A stretch of DNA of 47,573 nt from Bacteroidales bacterium (GCA_024694125.1 JAILKE010000097.1:1-47573); one strand, 5' to 3'; numbered from the stretch's first letter, positions 16,494 to 26,523 are shown. Translations and numbers: made by a program. The notes: generated by a model not told the origin, from the sequence alone.

Positions 16494-18818
16494 ATGAACA
16501 GAATACTCTCCCTATGCGCACTTGCCCTGATGTCGGGCATATCCAGTGCAGATATCACCACAGCACCCTGGATAGCGATGCAGCCCAATGATACAGTCAT
16601 CGTCCCGTTGGTGCACGCACCTTTCATCAAGAAACAGTTCGGGTCACAACAGCCCGGCATGTACACCATGCCGCTGATGCGACGCACCTTCGAGCTGCAG
16701 CGGCGCAAGAAGGTCCAATCAGCCACCTTGCAGATATGCGGACTGGGGCACTTCGAGTGCTACCTGGACGGACAGAAGGTAGGACAGCATTTCCTTGACC
16801 CCGGCTGGTCCGATTACAGCAAAGAGGCAGAATATGTCACATTCGATGTGACCGACCGGCTCAGCAACTCATCGCGTCACACACTGGGCGTGATGCTGGG
16901 CAACGGCTTCTACAACATCCCCCGCCAGCGTTACGTCAAGCTGCTGGGTTCGTACGGCGCACCCAGGTTACGCCTTTCGCTCACCATCACCTATACCGAT
17001 GGGACGGAGACCGAAGTACAGACCGACGACCAGTGGCGCACTACCCCCAGCCCCATCACCTACTCCAGCATCTATGGCGGCGAGGACTACGACGCAAGGA
17101 TGGAGGTCGATGGTTGGCACGACAATCCCCGCCTGTCCGACCGCCATTGGACAGCACCACTTGTCATTGAGCCCGATGCCTCGATACGGCTGGCCGAGCA
17201 GCAGGGCACAGAACTGGTAGTGGCCGATACCCTGCGCCCGCTCTCAGTGCGCTACCAGCGAGCTGTCGTCAAACGCCAGGACCCCTATGATGCCTGGATA
17301 TACGACTTCGGGCAGAACCTCTCCGGCATTGTACAACTGTCACTCCGCACACCTGTCGAAGCAGGCCGCACCATACGTCTGCGCCCTGCAGAACTGCTCA
17401 GCGATGACGGCAACTTCAACCAACGTGTGGCACAACCCTACCTGTGGCAATATACCACTTCAGGACAGGAATCAGTCGGGGCATCGTGGGAGCCACGTTT
17501 CAGCTACTACGGTTTCCGCTACGTCGAGGTATCGGGCATACATCCCGACAGCATCTCGCTCTCCATGCTGCACACCACCAGCGTGACCTGCCTGCAGCCT
17601 GTGGGCAGTTTCCATTGCTCCAACGACACGCTCAATCAGATACACCGTCTCATCGACAATGCCATACGCAGCAACCTGGCGAGCGTTCCCACCGATTGTC
17701 CTACGCGCGAGAAACTGGGCTGGCTCGAACAGGACTACCTGATGTTGCCCTCCATGCTGTGCCGTTATGATATGGGGCCGATGTACCGTCGTCTGATGCG
17801 TCAGATGGCCGATGCCCAGCAGCCCGATGGCATGATTCCTACCATAGCTCCGTACTACACCTATTTCGGCTACGGATTTGACGACAGTCCCGAATGGGGC
17901 GCCGCCTTCATCCTTGCTCCCTGGATCATGTACGAATCTACCGGCGACGACTCCCTCCTGCGCCAATATTATCCCGCGATGCAGCGTTACGCTACCTATT
18001 TATATAATAAGGCGCGCGAGGAGCGAGACTCCCTGGGACAGATCACCAAGCCCCAGCACATCATCAACTACGGTCTGGGAGACTGGTACGACCTCGGTCC
18101 CAAGGGTCCCGGTTACTCACAGCTCACTCCCAACGGACTGACTGCCACTGCCACCTACTACAGCGAAATGCTCGCCATGAGCCGCACCGCCGGGTTGCTG
18201 CACCATTCTGCCCAGGCCCAACAGTATGCCCTGCTGGCCGACAGTATTCGCCAGGCTTATTGTGCTCAATATGATACATGTCGCAGCCAGACGGCATTGA
18301 GCATGGGTCTCAACCTGGGACTGTTGCCCGATTCCCTACGTGATTGGGCTCAACAGCAGTTGCTCATTGACCTCGATACCCCCCACACCACCAGCGATTC
18401 CAAGGGTACCCAGCACTGGCAGACGCTGCTCACCGCGGGCGACATAGGCTACGTCTATCTGATACGCACACTGGCAGCCATGGGCCGCCACGATGTACTG
18501 ATGCAGCTATGCACCCGCACCGACATACCTGGCTATGGCATGCAGTTGGCCAAGGGTGCCACCTCGCTCACCGAGTCGTGGCAGGGCCTGACCAATGTAT
18601 CGAACAATCACTTGATGCTGGGTCACATCATGGAATGGCTCTATGGTTACGTCGGGGGCATACGCCTCGAAGGAGGTCACTATGTGGTCAAACCTGCCGA
18701 CATCCCCGGTATTGACAGTTGCCAATGCTCCTATCGCACCCCTCAGGGCACCATCACGGTCAACTGGCACCGAGATGCTCAGGGCCAGATTGTAGTCAAG
18801 TCCGACATCTCCCAATAG
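16494..18818 (+). CDS. Glycoside hydrolase family 78 alpha-L-rhamnosidase, secreted
   Basis: 774 aa from the ATG at 16494, which begins a signal peptide (MNRILSLCALALMSGISSA). The upstream ATG at 16398 lies before the terminator T-run and is unlikely. The domain order fits GH78: an N-terminal beta-sandwich (CYLDGQKVGQHFLDPGWSDY, the usual lNG..vG...l.PGwtdY motif), a second beta domain, then the alpha/alpha-barrel with the hallmark VPTDCPTREKLGWLEQD and a C-terminal beta domain ending in PQGTITVNWH. GH78 enzymes release terminal alpha-L-rhamnose from plant glycans such as rhamnogalacturonan. No susCD pair is nearby, so it is not part of an evident utilization locus. A strong hairpin follows at 18857-18910. 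Confidence 0.95.
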   Translation: MNRILSLCALALMSGISSADITTAPWIAMQPNDTVIVPLVHAPFIKKQFGSQQPGMYTMPLMRRTFELQRRKKVQSATLQICGLGHFECYLDGQKVGQHFLDPGWSDYSKEAEYVTFDVTDRLSNSSRHTLGVMLGNGFYNIPRQRYVKLLGSYGAPRLRLSLTITYTDGTETEVQTDDQWRTTPSPITYSSIYGGEDYDARMEVDGWHDNPRLSDRHWTAPLVIEPDASIRLAEQQGTELVVADTLRPLSVRYQRAVVKRQDPYDAWIYDFGQNLSGIVQLSLRTPVEAGRTIRLRPAELLSDDGNFNQRVAQPYLWQYTTSGQESVGASWEPRFSYYGFRYVEVSGIHPDSISLSMLHTTSVTCLQPVGSFHCSNDTLNQIHRLIDNAIRSNLASVPTDCPTREKLGWLEQDYLMLPSMLCRYDMGPMYRRLMRQMADAQQPDGMIPTIAPYYTYFGYGFDDSPEWGAAFILAPWIMYESTGDDSLLRQYYPAMQRYATYLYNKAREERDSLGQITKPQHIINYGLGDWYDLGPKGPGYSQLTPNGLTATATYYSEMLAMSRTAGLLHHSAQAQQYALLADSIRQAYCAQYDTCRSQTALSMGLNLGLLPDSLRDWAQQQLLIDLDTPHTTSDSKGTQHWQTLLTAGDIGYVYLIRTLAAMGRHDVLMQLCTRTDIPGYGMQLAKGATSLTESWQGLTNVSNNHLMLGHIMEWLYGYVGGIRLEGGHYVVKPADIPGIDSCQCSYRTPQGTITVNWHRDAQGQIVVKSDISQ

Positions 18819-18856
18819 TCAATCAACATCTTCGTATTGCGCCCATCGCAGATTAA

Positions 18857-18910
18857 AACGGATTTACGCCGATTCTCTCTATCAACAAGAGAAATAGGCG
18901 TAAATCCGTT
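18857..18910 (+). terminator. Hairpin terminator after the rhamnosidase gene
   Basis: 14-bp perfect stem (18857-18870 with 18897-18910) with a nested 5-bp stem in the loop (18875-18879 / 18887-18891 region), followed by a T-rich run. Confidence 0.8.
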
Positions 18911-18990
18911 ATTATTTTCATACGGAAACCGCCCTTTTCTGTTAACGTCTGTTAAAAAATCGCTGTTTTTGGCATTTTTTTGCCCAATTA

Positions 18991-19022
18991 TTTGGTAATT
19001 CCGACAAACAGCCATACCTTTG
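18991..19022 (+). promoter_or_regulatory. Promoter for the ABC-transporter/GntR operon
   Basis: TTTG at 18991-18994, 20-bp spacer, TACCTTTG at 19015-19022. Confidence 0.75.
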
Positions 19023-19037
19023 CAGTGTTCCACCAAA

Positions 19038-19057
19038 CTAATACACCAGTTTATTAG
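19038..19057 (+). promoter_or_regulatory. Dyad near the transcription start, candidate GntR operator
   Basis: CTAATA (19038-19043) and TATTAG (19052-19057) form a dyad with an 8-bp spacer, roughly at +10 to +30 of the expected transcript. The operon encodes a YtrA-type repressor, so autoregulation here is plausible, but that is inference. Confidence 0.3.
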
Positions 19058-19192
19058 AACATAGATGCAATCTGCAAGGCTCTTTCATCCGACTACCCAG
19101 TAACGAGGAAGAAGCACCGAAACAACAGAGAGGCATCAACCCAAGAGCAACAGATAATTTCAACTCTTCAAAAACTCTAATAAAAAACAATT

Positions 19193-19894
19193 ATGATTAA
19201 GGCTCACAATCTAACCTATGGTTACATTCAGGTACAACCTGTACTGAAGCACATTGACCTCGACATGCCAGCTGGCCACGTGTACGGTCTGCTGGGACGT
19301 AACGGCATCGGCAAATCAACTATGCTCAAGGTACTGAGCGGCGCACTGATCGGACAGGGCGACTACACAGTAGATGGCCGTGACCCTCGCCGCCGCGAAG
19401 TTGAGTTCCAGCAGAGCATCCGTCTCATCCCCGAGAACGAGGCCCTTTACGACATTACTATTCAAGACTACGCACGGGTCACCCGTCCACTCTATCCGAC
19501 ATTCTCCGACGAGATTCTCCGACAGGCACTGGACGAACTGCACGTTCCCGCTGACCAGAAGCTCACCAACATGTCGCTGGGACAGCAGAAGAAGGCGCTC
19601 ATCTCCCTCTCCCTGGCGTGCAATACTCCCTACATCCTGATGGACGAGCCTACCAACGGCATGGACATCCCCAGCAAGAGCTGTTTCCGCAAACTGGTAG
19701 CCAACATGATCGACGAGCAGCGCACCATCATCATCTCCACGCATCAGGTCGATGACCTGGAGGGACTGATCGACTACGTGACCATCATGGAGAACGATGG
19801 CATCATCCTCTCGGACAGCCTCGAGGCTATCGGTCAGAAGTATGGTACCGAGGACATCAAGCAGGTATTCTGCCAACTGGTAAATATCGAGTGA
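19193..19894 (+). CDS. ABC transporter ATP-binding protein
   Basis: 233 aa, cytoplasmic. Walker A GRNGIGKST lies at residues 35-43, a divergent signature NMSLGQQKK replaces LSGGQ, Walker B is YILMDEPTNGMD with Asp151-Glu152, and the switch His is in IISTHQVDD. It is the nucleotide-binding partner of the permease at 20011-20922. Together with the YtrA-type regulator this resembles the ytr-like ABC-2 units of Gram-positives and Bacteroidetes, which respond to cell-envelope stress or antibiotics in some species. The substrate here is unknown. Confidence 0.92.
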   Translation: MIKAHNLTYGYIQVQPVLKHIDLDMPAGHVYGLLGRNGIGKSTMLKVLSGALIGQGDYTVDGRDPRRREVEFQQSIRLIPENEALYDITIQDYARVTRPLYPTFSDEILRQALDELHVPADQKLTNMSLGQQKKALISLSLACNTPYILMDEPTNGMDIPSKSCFRKLVANMIDEQRTIIISTHQVDDLEGLIDYVTIMENDGIILSDSLEAIGQKYGTEDIKQVFCQLVNIE

Positions 19895-20010
19895 GGCGAC
19901 ACCATCGCTACTCAGACACGGTTATCATGGGGATGACACAATCAACCTCAAGGACATATAACCATACCCTCATAACCCTCAAAAACGAATTATTAACATT
20001 GAACAAAATC

Positions 20011-20922
20011 ATGAATACTTTCAGCATAAATCGAGTCGGCGCACTGTTGCGCTACGATTGGACCCTCAGCAAGCAGAGCCTCAAGCACACTCTGGTCATC
20101 ATATCGGGCATATACATCAGCCTGGTGCTGCTCACCTTCTTCACCAAGTACGAGGTCGGCATGGTAAACATCGATACAACGGGCGTACCGGAGGCCATCT
20201 CTGTGCTGTGCTACACATTCTTCAGCTATGCCAACATCGCGGCTATCCTGGTGGTGACCACCCTGCTCACCCAGAAGTTCTGCTATTCACGCACCGCCAC
20301 GGCGTACTTGACCCTGCCTGGTACCTCGCTGGAGAAGTTCGTCACCATGATGATCGACTACCTGGTGGTCTTCCTGGGCGTCAAGGTACTATATGTCGTC
20401 ATGTTCTACCTCACCATGGGACTGTGCAGCCTCTATGCACCCGAACTTGACTGGGCACAGAACGCATTGGCTATGGATTCGCAGATATTCCGATTCGACG
20501 AAGTACATACGAAACTGACGGAAGCGTTTGATGGCGACAAAATAGGTGACTCCACACTCAGCCAGTCTTTTGCCAATGACCTGGCCTCAACCATCAGTAC
20601 CCTATTATGGACTACTCCTTTCTGGTCACTCATCAGTTTTGCCTACTACCTGATATTGTGCATGTTTTTCCGTACCAATGTGCAGGTCAAGGCCATTGCC
20701 ACCTATGTTGCTACGAACATGATGTTTACCATCTTACTGATCATCACGGCCATCATCTTCATAGCCAATGCCGAGCCAGATACGTGGACTGGAGAAGAGG
20801 TCTATAATTTCGCTACCACGCTCATGGCTACAGTGCGCTACACATCGTATGCTACCCCGCTGATAGTTGGTGGATTGTTGTATTTCCTCTACAATCAGAT
20901 GTGCCACAAGCAGGCTAAATAA
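20011..20922 (+). CDS. ABC-2-type transporter permease
   Basis: 303 aa from the ATG at 20011. The frame could start at a GTG at 19891, but the added N-terminus looks random, while MNTFSINRVGALLRYDW is typical for this family. About six hydrophobic segments are visible, including LVIISGIYISLVLLTFF, YANIAAILVVTTLL, VVFLGVKVLYVVMFYL, LISFAYYLILCMFF, MMFTILLIITAIIFIA and LIVGGLLYFLY. It would form the membrane channel with the preceding ATPase. The 116-bp gap between them has no hairpin, so co-transcription is likely. Confidence 0.85.
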   Translation: MNTFSINRVGALLRYDWTLSKQSLKHTLVIISGIYISLVLLTFFTKYEVGMVNIDTTGVPEAISVLCYTFFSYANIAAILVVTTLLTQKFCYSRTATAYLTLPGTSLEKFVTMMIDYLVVFLGVKVLYVVMFYLTMGLCSLYAPELDWAQNALAMDSQIFRFDEVHTKLTEAFDGDKIGDSTLSQSFANDLASTISTLLWTTPFWSLISFAYYLILCMFFRTNVQVKAIATYVATNMMFTILLIITAIIFIANAEPDTWTGEEVYNFATTLMATVRYTSYATPLIVGGLLYFLYNQMCHKQAK

Positions 20923-20983
20923 GGCAGACACGACCTTACCACATCCCCCACCCCTTCTATTTATCCAAAAAATATTTTGACTT

Positions 20984-21349
20984 ATGGAATTTCAAACTAA
21001 TGCACAACCGATATTCATGCAGATTTACGATCTGATATGTGACAAGGTGCTGAGGGGCGAAATCAAGCCCGACGAACAGATCCCGTCCGTACGCGAACTG
21101 GCCGTGGAACTCGAGGTAAACCCCAACACCATAATGCGAACCATCGAACGATTGCTGCAACAGGAGATCATATATAGCAAACGAGGCAAAGGCAACTTCC
21201 TCACTGCTGATGCTCTGCGCATCATCACCGAGGTTCGTACCAGCCGCCTGCTCGAAGAACGCCTTCCCGCCCTGGCTGCCGAACTGCAACTGCTGCACTA
21301 CAGTCCGTCGGACGTCAAAGCCCGACTGGAGGAACTGATGAAGCAGTAA
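20984..21349 (+). CDS. GntR-family transcriptional regulator, YtrA subfamily
   Basis: 121 aa. The N-terminal winged helix-turn-helix is clear: QIYDLICDKVLRGEIKPDEQIPSVRELAVELEVNPNTIMRTIERL, then QEIIYSKRGKGNFL as the wing. The protein lacks the large effector domain of other GntR subfamilies and has only a short helical C-terminus, as in YtrA. It is the last gene of the ABC operon, 61 nt after the permease. It probably represses the operon, with the dyad at 19038-19057 as a candidate site. Confidence 0.9.
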   Translation: MEFQTNAQPIFMQIYDLICDKVLRGEIKPDEQIPSVRELAVELEVNPNTIMRTIERLLQQEIIYSKRGKGNFLTADALRIITEVRTSRLLEERLPALAAELQLLHYSPSDVKARLEELMKQ

Positions 21350-21361
21350 AACCCACTCTCG

Positions 21362-21383
21362 GTCTGGTCTCCCCCGACCAGAC
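21362..21383 (+). terminator. Hairpin after the GntR regulator gene
   Basis: 8-bp perfect stem (21362-21369 with 21376-21383), 6-nt loop, 12 nt after the stop. It has no T-run. Confidence 0.45.
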
Positions 21384-21434
21384 TCTTGACAAAAACATTA
21401 TACGCAGGGACTCCTCCCTGCATCAACGGCAAAA

Positions 21435-21504
21435 ACATTCTGCAACATTACTGACACTACATTCTGCGACGTTACTGACGCTGACATTCTGCAACGTTAC
21501 TGAC
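21435..21504. repeat. Three copies of a 21-bp direct repeat
   Basis: Copies at 21435-21455, 21459-21479 and 21484-21504 share ACATTCTGC(A/G)AC(A/G)TTACTGAC. A partial fourth copy (13 bp) is at 21566-21578. Start-to-start spacing is 24-25 bp. Confidence 0.9.
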
Positions 21505-21605
21505 AGGAACAATGTATGATTTAATTTGCAAGAACAAAAAACATTAAACAAGAATCACTCGGAAACAACATTACTGACAAACGTCTCTTCAAATTCATTA
21601 CAAGG

Positions 21606-21637
21606 AAAGGTGCCGCGCGATGCAGCACCTTTTTTTA
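21606..21637 (+). terminator. Intrinsic terminator
   Basis: Stem AGGTGC/GCACCT (21608-21613 with 21625-21630) followed by seven T at 21631-21637. It is oriented to stop rightward transcription from the ABC/GntR operon. Confidence 0.75.
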
Positions 21638-21638
21638 T

Positions 21639-21760
21639 AGTAATAAAAGGGAATAAAAGGGGAGTAAAAAGGGAGTAAAAAGGGAGTAAAAAGGGAGTAA
21701 AAAGGGAGTGAAAAAGTAGTGAAAGGGAAGTGAAAAGGAAGTAAAAAAGTAGTAAAAGGG
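21639..21760. repeat. GGGAGTAAAAA 11-bp tandem array
   Basis: About 120 bp; four to five near-perfect copies of the 11-mer at about 21660-21710 are flanked by degenerate units (AAGTAGTGAAAGG and similar). It is almost free of C on the + strand. Confidence 0.9.
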
Positions 21761-21774
21761 ATAAAAAACAAAAG

Positions 21775-21808
21775 AACCCGAGCATATCCATGTGGATGTG
21801 TTCGGGTT
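21775..21808 (-). terminator. Terminator of the DUF349-valS transcript
   Basis: 16-bp arms 21775-21790 and 21793-21808 pair almost perfectly around a 2-nt loop. On the minus strand they are followed by a T-rich run. Confidence 0.85.
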
Positions 21809-21848
21809 CAATATATGTGCGGGATTGGCTGCAGAGCCAATCAGACGA

Positions 21849-24518
21849 TTATCCCTTCAGGGCAGCGATAGCCTGGCGGATAGTCTCAATCTTTGATTCA
21901 GCATCGGCCTGCTTGCGGCGCTCGTTCTCAACGACAGCTGCTGGAGCGCCGTTGACGAACTTCTCATTGCTGAGTTTCTTGAGCACGCTCTGCAGGAAGC
22001 CCTCGTTGTACTTGAGGTCAGCCTCCAGTTTCTTGAGCTCCTCCTCCACGTTGATAGAGTCAGCCAGCGGGATGGCATACTCCGTCGTACTGACCAGGAA
22101 CGAAGCACAGATGCCGTTCTTCTCATTGATGATATTGACAGCCGATGTGTTGGCCAACTTCGTAATGACGGCGTTGAGGGCTGCGACAGGGTTAGCACCC
22201 ACACACTGCAGTTCGACTGCCACCTTGGGGCTCATCTGCTTCTGTGCACGGATGGTACGGATACCTGCCACTACCTCCTTCATCGACTCGAAGGTAGCGA
22301 TGCACGACAGTACCTGCTCCGATGGAGCGCTGTACTTAGGCAGCGTCTCGAACATGATGCTCTCGCCGTCCTTGCGCTCGGTGATGGCCTGCCACAGTGC
22401 CTCGGTGATGAATGGCATGAATGGATGCAGCATCTTGAGCAATGTGTCGAAGTACGAGATGGTCTTGTCGTACGACGTGCGGTCGATAGGCTGTCCGTAG
22501 GCTGGCTTGACTATCTCCAGATACCATGCCGAGAACTCGTCCCAGAAGAGCTTATATACCAGCATCAATGCCTCGCTCAGGCGGTACTGCTTGAACTGCT
22601 CCTGGAGTTCGTAGCCCACCTGGGCCAACTTGGCGTCGAACCACTCACAGGCCTTGCGTGCTGCCTCTGGCTGCTCCACGTCTGCCACGGTCCAACCCTG
22701 TACCAGACGGAACGAGTTCCAGATCTTGTTGTTGAAGTTTCGGCCCTGCTCGCAGAGTGAGTCATCGAACAGGATATCGTTGCCGGCAGGAGCTGACAGC
22801 ATCATGCCCATGCGTACGCCATCGGCACCATATCGCTGGATCAGGTCGAGCGGATCGGGCGAGTTGCCCAGTGACTTGGACATCTTGCGACCCAGTTTGT
22901 CGCGCACGATACCAGTGAAATAGACATGCTTGAACGGCATCTCGTGCTGATATTCGTAGCCTGCCATGATCATACGTGCCACCCAGAAGAAGATGATGTC
23001 CGGACCCGTTACCAGGTCAGCTGTTGGGTAGTAGTACTTGATCTCCTCATTGTCTGGATGCTCGATGCCATCGAAGAGCGAGATAGGCCACAACCAGCTG
23101 GAGAACCAGGTGTCGAGTGCGCCCTCATCCTGAACCAGTTTCTTGCCAGGAGCCTGGGCCTGGGCCTCCTCCAGTGTTGGTGCAACGATGATCTTGTCCT
23201 CGGGATAAGCCTCCGAACCTACCTCTGCCAGCAGGTCTGCGTCGTAGTATGCAGGGATGCGATGACCCCACCACAGCTGACGGCTGATGCACCAGTCCTT
23301 GATGTTCTCGAGCCAGTTACGATAGGTCGATTTATACTTGGCTGGATAGAACTGGATATCGTCGTTCATGACAGGTGGCAGAGCAATGTCGGCAAAGTGC
23401 TGCATGCGGATGAACCACTGCAGCGAGAGGCGTGGCTCGATAGGCACGTTGGTACGCTCCGAGTAGCCCACCTTGTTGTCGTAGTCCTCCATCTTCTCCA
23501 GCAGTCCAGCCTCCTTCAGGTCCAGGGCGATCTGCTTACGGCAATCGAAGCGGTCCATGCCCTGATACTTGGCGCAGTTCTGCTGCATCTCCTGCTCGAG
23601 GCAGTTGATGTCCACGTGCGCATCGGCGGTGAAGATATCATAGACAGGGAGGTCATACTTCTGGCCCAACATATAGTCGTTCACATCGTGAGCCGGGGTG
23701 ACCTTGAGGCAACCGGTACCGAAACCGATCTCTACATAACGGTCCTCGATGACAGGAATCTGGCGACCCACGATAGGCACGATGAGGTGCTTGCCCTTCA
23801 GCCACTGATTCTTCTCCTCCTTCGGGTTGATGCATACAGCCACATCGCCGAAGATGGTCTCCGGACGGGTTGTTGCCACGATTGCATACTTAGAGGGATC
23901 TTCGGCCACACGGTAGCGCAGGTAATAGAACTTCGAGTGCTCGTCGTGGTAGATTACCTCCTCGTCGGACAGAGCCGTCTGGCGCTCTGGGTCCCAGTTG
24001 ACCATACGGAGTCCACGATAGATGAGGCCCTTCTGGTACAGGTCGCAGAAGACCTTGATGACGGCGCGGCTGCGTACCTCGTCCATGGTGAACGATGTAC
24101 GGTCCCAGTCGCACGAGCAACCCAATTTACGCAGCTGCTTGAGGATGATGCCACCATGCTCGTCTGTCCAGTCCCAAGCGTGCTTGAGGAACTGATCGCG
24201 AGTCAGGTCGCTCTTGTTGATACCCTGTTCCTTGAGGCGCTTGATGACCTTAGCCTCGGTTGCAATCGATGCGTGGTCGGTGCCAGGCACCCAGCAGGCA
24301 TTCTTGCCCTCCATGCGGGCACGGCGTACCAGGATGTCCTGAATAGTCTCATTGAGCACATGTCCCATGTGCAGCACACCCGTCACATTGGGTGGTGGGA
24401 TGACTACGGTGTAAGCCTCGCGGCCATCTGGTTTACTGGCGAAAGCCTTATGTTCGGTCCAGTACTGGTACCATTTATCTTCTACTTCTGACGGATTATA
24501 TTGAGTTGCTAACTCCAT
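21849..24518 (-). CDS. valS: Valine--tRNA ligase
   Basis: 889 aa, a normal length for bacterial ValRS. The class I HIGH motif appears as HMGH within [16 protein letters not shown] near residue 45, and KMSKS appears in [13 protein letters not shown]1 editing domain lies between them ([11 protein letters not shown]...). The C-terminal anticodon-binding and coiled-coil arm regions end in [23 protein letters not shown]. It charges tRNA-Val and edits mischarged Thr. It lies 64 nt downstream of the DUF349 gene on the same strand, with a terminator between its end and the array, so the two are probably one transcript. Confidence 0.98.
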   Translation of the reverse strand: MELATQYNPSEVEDKWYQYWTEHKAFASKPDGREAYTVVIPPPNVTGVLHMGHVLNETIQDILVRRARMEGKNACWVPGTDHASIATEAKVIKRLKEQGINKSDLTRDQFLKHAWDWTDEHGGIILKQLRKLGCSCDWDRTSFTMDEVRSRAVIKVFCDLYQKGLIYRGLRMVNWDPERQTALSDEEVIYHDEHSKFYYLRYRVAEDPSKYAIVATTRPETIFGDVAVCINPKEEKNQWLKGKHLIVPIVGRQIPVIEDRYVEIGFGTGCLKVTPAHDVNDYMLGQKYDLPVYDIFTADAHVDINCLEQEMQQNCAKYQGMDRFDCRKQIALDLKEAGLLEKMEDYDNKVGYSERTNVPIEPRLSLQWFIRMQHFADIALPPVMNDDIQFYPAKYKSTYRNWLENIKDWCISRQLWWGHRIPAYYDADLLAEVGSEAYPEDKIIVAPTLEEAQAQAPGKKLVQDEGALDTWFSSWLWPISLFDGIEHPDNEEIKYYYPTADLVTGPDIIFFWVARMIMAGYEYQHEMPFKHVYFTGIVRDKLGRKMSKSLGNSPDPLDLIQRYGADGVRMGMMLSAPAGNDILFDDSLCEQGRNFNNKIWNSFRLVQGWTVADVEQPEAARKACEWFDAKLAQVGYELQEQFKQYRLSEALMLVYKLFWDEFSAWYLEIVKPAYGQPIDRTSYDKTISYFDTLLKMLHPFMPFITEALWQAITERKDGESIMFETLPKYSAPSEQVLSCIATFESMKEVVAGIRTIRAQKQMSPKVAVELQCVGANPVAALNAVITKLANTSAVNIINEKNGICASFLVSTTEYAIPLADSINVEEELKKLEADLKYNEGFLQSVLKKLSNEKFVNGAPAAVVENERRKQADAESKIETIRQAIAALKG

Positions 24519-24582
24519 TGTATTGAGTAAATTATGTATGGTTTATGTAGTATGATACTATATATTACTGTTTCTGGGTCAA

Positions 24583-26289
24583 TTATTCGTCCAGGATATT
24601 GAGCTTGGCGATTACCTCATCGATCTCGGCCTGCAGGTCCTGCTTCTTGCGCTCCATCAGCGAGAGCATGCCGTTGCCGCTCTTGGACTTGGCGCTCAGG
24701 AATCCGAGGTTATTCTCGTAGGTCTTGAGGTCATTGCGCAGACGCTCCAACTGGCGCTGCAGTTTCTGACGCTCCGATGGGGCGTTACCCTCAGCTGCGG
24801 ACGAACGGACCTTCTCGCGGAAGTTCTCCAGGCGGGCACGCTGACCCTTCATGTCGAGCTTGTCGAAGTAGTAGTCCACCAACTGCTGGTAGGCATTGTA
24901 CAGTTTGTCCTTCTCCTTGAATGGCACGTGACCCACCTGCTTCCACTCGGCCATCAGGTCGCGTATCTGCTGTGGCTCAACGCCTTCAGCCTCCTTCAGT
25001 GCGTTGAGGCGGTCTATGACGGACTGCTTCTTGGCCATGTTCTCCAGCTCCACGTTCTTCTCATTGCCTACAGCCTTTTCCTTGGCGGCGAAGAAGTAGT
25101 CACACGCTGCGCGGAATCGCTCCCACACGGCATTGTTCTGCTTGTGTGGTATGGCGCCGATGGTCTTCCACTCCTTCTGCATGTTGATGAGCATGTCGGT
25201 CGTAGTGCGCCACTCGGTGCTGTCCTTGAGAGCTTCAGCCTTGGCGCACAGGGCCTCTTTCTTGGCGAGGTTGGCATCCTGTTCCTCGTGCATACTGTGG
25301 TAGAAAGCAGTCTTGGCCTTGAAGAAGTTGTCGCAGCTCAGGCGGAAACGCTCGAAGATCTGCGTGTTGACCTTCTTGTTGGCGAAACCTATCTTGCGCC
25401 AGTCAGCCTGCATCTGCAGGACGGCTGCAGTCTGGGTGTCCCAGTCCTTCGATGTCTGGAGGGCCTGTACGTCGATAGCCTCAATCTTCTCGCACAGAGC
25501 CGTCTTGGCAGCCTCATTGTCATTCTCCTGCTGGCGGATGGCATCGAAGTGCTCCTGATGGCGCTTGTTGACGACGCTCGATGCAGCCTTGAAGCGCACC
25601 CAGATTTCCTCGCGCACCTCAGGTGCCACTGGACCGATGCTCTTCCACTCGTCGTGCATCTCCTGCAGACGGCGTGATGCTGCCAGTATGTCTGCTGCCT
25701 CACCGAGTTTCTCAGCCTCCTCGCACAGTTCGGTCTTGCGCTCCAGGTTCTTGCGGAAGTCATAGTCACGCAGTTCCTTGTTGATCTTCAGTGCGTCGTA
25801 GAACTGCTCGTTCACCTTGCCGTACTGGCTCCACAGGTCATTCTGCTCCTTGGCATCCACTGCGCCCACCTCCTTGAACTGCTTCTGGAGTTCGACGTAG
25901 TTGTTATACTGCTGGCCCACGTTCTCGGCATCCTGGGCGATGGCCTCCATCTCCTTGAGTATCTCCTGCTTGCGGAGCAGGTTCTGAGCCATCTCACGAT
26001 TGCGGGCTTCGACCATCACGGCACGAGCCTCCTTCTGCACGTTGAGCAACTCCTTGAGACGGGGTTCCAGTTCGTCAGGCTTTGACTCGTACGACTCTGC
26101 TGCGGCATCGTCCTCGAGTACGGCCTTCAACTGGGCATCCACTTCCTGCTGACGCAGTTTATAGTAAACCAACTTCAGATAGTTGATTTCGCTCTTCACC
26201 TCGTCGGTGGTCTGATTGACTATCTCAGCCAGTCGATCGATGACCTCCTGACGATTAGCATAAACTTTGCTTTCTGTTTGTTCTGACAT
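24583..26289 (-). CDS. DUF349 domain protein, coiled-coil rich
   Basis: 568 aa, very rich in Glu, Lys and Ala. About five tandem helical repeats of the DUF349 type are visible, each with a W/F-K-x-I/V-G core: FKEVGAVDAKEQNDLW, WKSIGPVAPEVREEIW, WRKIGFANKKVNTQIF, WKTIGAIPHKQNNAVW and WKQVGHVPFKEKDKLY. The C-terminus is a coiled coil. No signal peptide or membrane segment is present, so it is cytoplasmic. The molecular role of these proteins is not established. It precedes valS on the same strand and has its own promoter near 26326-26333. Confidence 0.9.
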   Translation of the reverse strand: MSEQTESKVYANRQEVIDRLAEIVNQTTDEVKSEINYLKLVYYKLRQQEVDAQLKAVLEDDAAAESYESKPDELEPRLKELLNVQKEARAVMVEARNREMAQNLLRKQEILKEMEAIAQDAENVGQQYNNYVELQKQFKEVGAVDAKEQNDLWSQYGKVNEQFYDALKINKELRDYDFRKNLERKTELCEEAEKLGEAADILAASRRLQEMHDEWKSIGPVAPEVREEIWVRFKAASSVVNKRHQEHFDAIRQQENDNEAAKTALCEKIEAIDVQALQTSKDWDTQTAAVLQMQADWRKIGFANKKVNTQIFERFRLSCDNFFKAKTAFYHSMHEEQDANLAKKEALCAKAEALKDSTEWRTTTDMLINMQKEWKTIGAIPHKQNNAVWERFRAACDYFFAAKEKAVGNEKNVELENMAKKQSVIDRLNALKEAEGVEPQQIRDLMAEWKQVGHVPFKEKDKLYNAYQQLVDYYFDKLDMKGQRARLENFREKVRSSAAEGNAPSERQKLQRQLERLRNDLKTYENNLGFLSAKSKSGNGMLSLMERKKQDLQAEIDEVIAKLNILDE

Positions 26290-26325
26290 ATATAGTTTAT
26301 TAGATTTTGCTGTTTAAAATATGCG

Positions 26326-26333
26326 CAAATATA
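26326..26333 (-). promoter_or_regulatory. -7 box of the DUF349-valS promoter
   Basis: TATATTTG on the minus strand, about 37 nt before the start codon. The -33 region has no clear TTTG. Confidence 0.5.
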
Positions 26334-26523
26334 GTAAATTTTCCTTTACGGCCCACACTTTGGCACCGTTTTTTTGATGCATACGCACCAATAGAGTGTT
26401 ATTTGACAAGTACACGGGGCATAAGAGGGCGCAAATACCCACTTGTGTGAGCCAATCCGGCTCCACTCGATTCATTTGCACGTTCACCATTTTTCTCTTC
26501 ATTCAGGGATTTATCGGACGACA

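Larger units (their letters stand above)
18819..19192. other. Intergenic region: terminator, promoter and leader of the ABC operon
   Basis: 374 bp holding the hairpin at 18857-18910, the promoter at 18991-19022, a dyad at 19038-19057, and a leader of about 165 nt with no ORF. The rest has no visible structure. Confidence 0.6.
21350..21848. other. Structured, repeat-rich gap between convergent ytrA-type and valS genes
   Basis: 499 bp without a credible ORF. In order it holds a hairpin (21362-21369 / 21376-21383), a second hairpin (21404-21410 / 21415-21421), three 21-bp repeats at 21435-21504, a terminator at 21606-21637, a GGGAGTAAAAA array at 21639-21760, and the valS terminator at 21775-21808. 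Confidence 0.7.

Noticed and set aside
21435-21504. Three spaced repeats considered as a CRISPR array
   Set aside because: The gaps between copies are only 3-4 bp, so there are no spacers, and no cas genes are nearby.
22926-24491. 521-aa open frame antisense to valS
   Set aside because: A shadow of the codon bias in valS, with no domain and no promoter.
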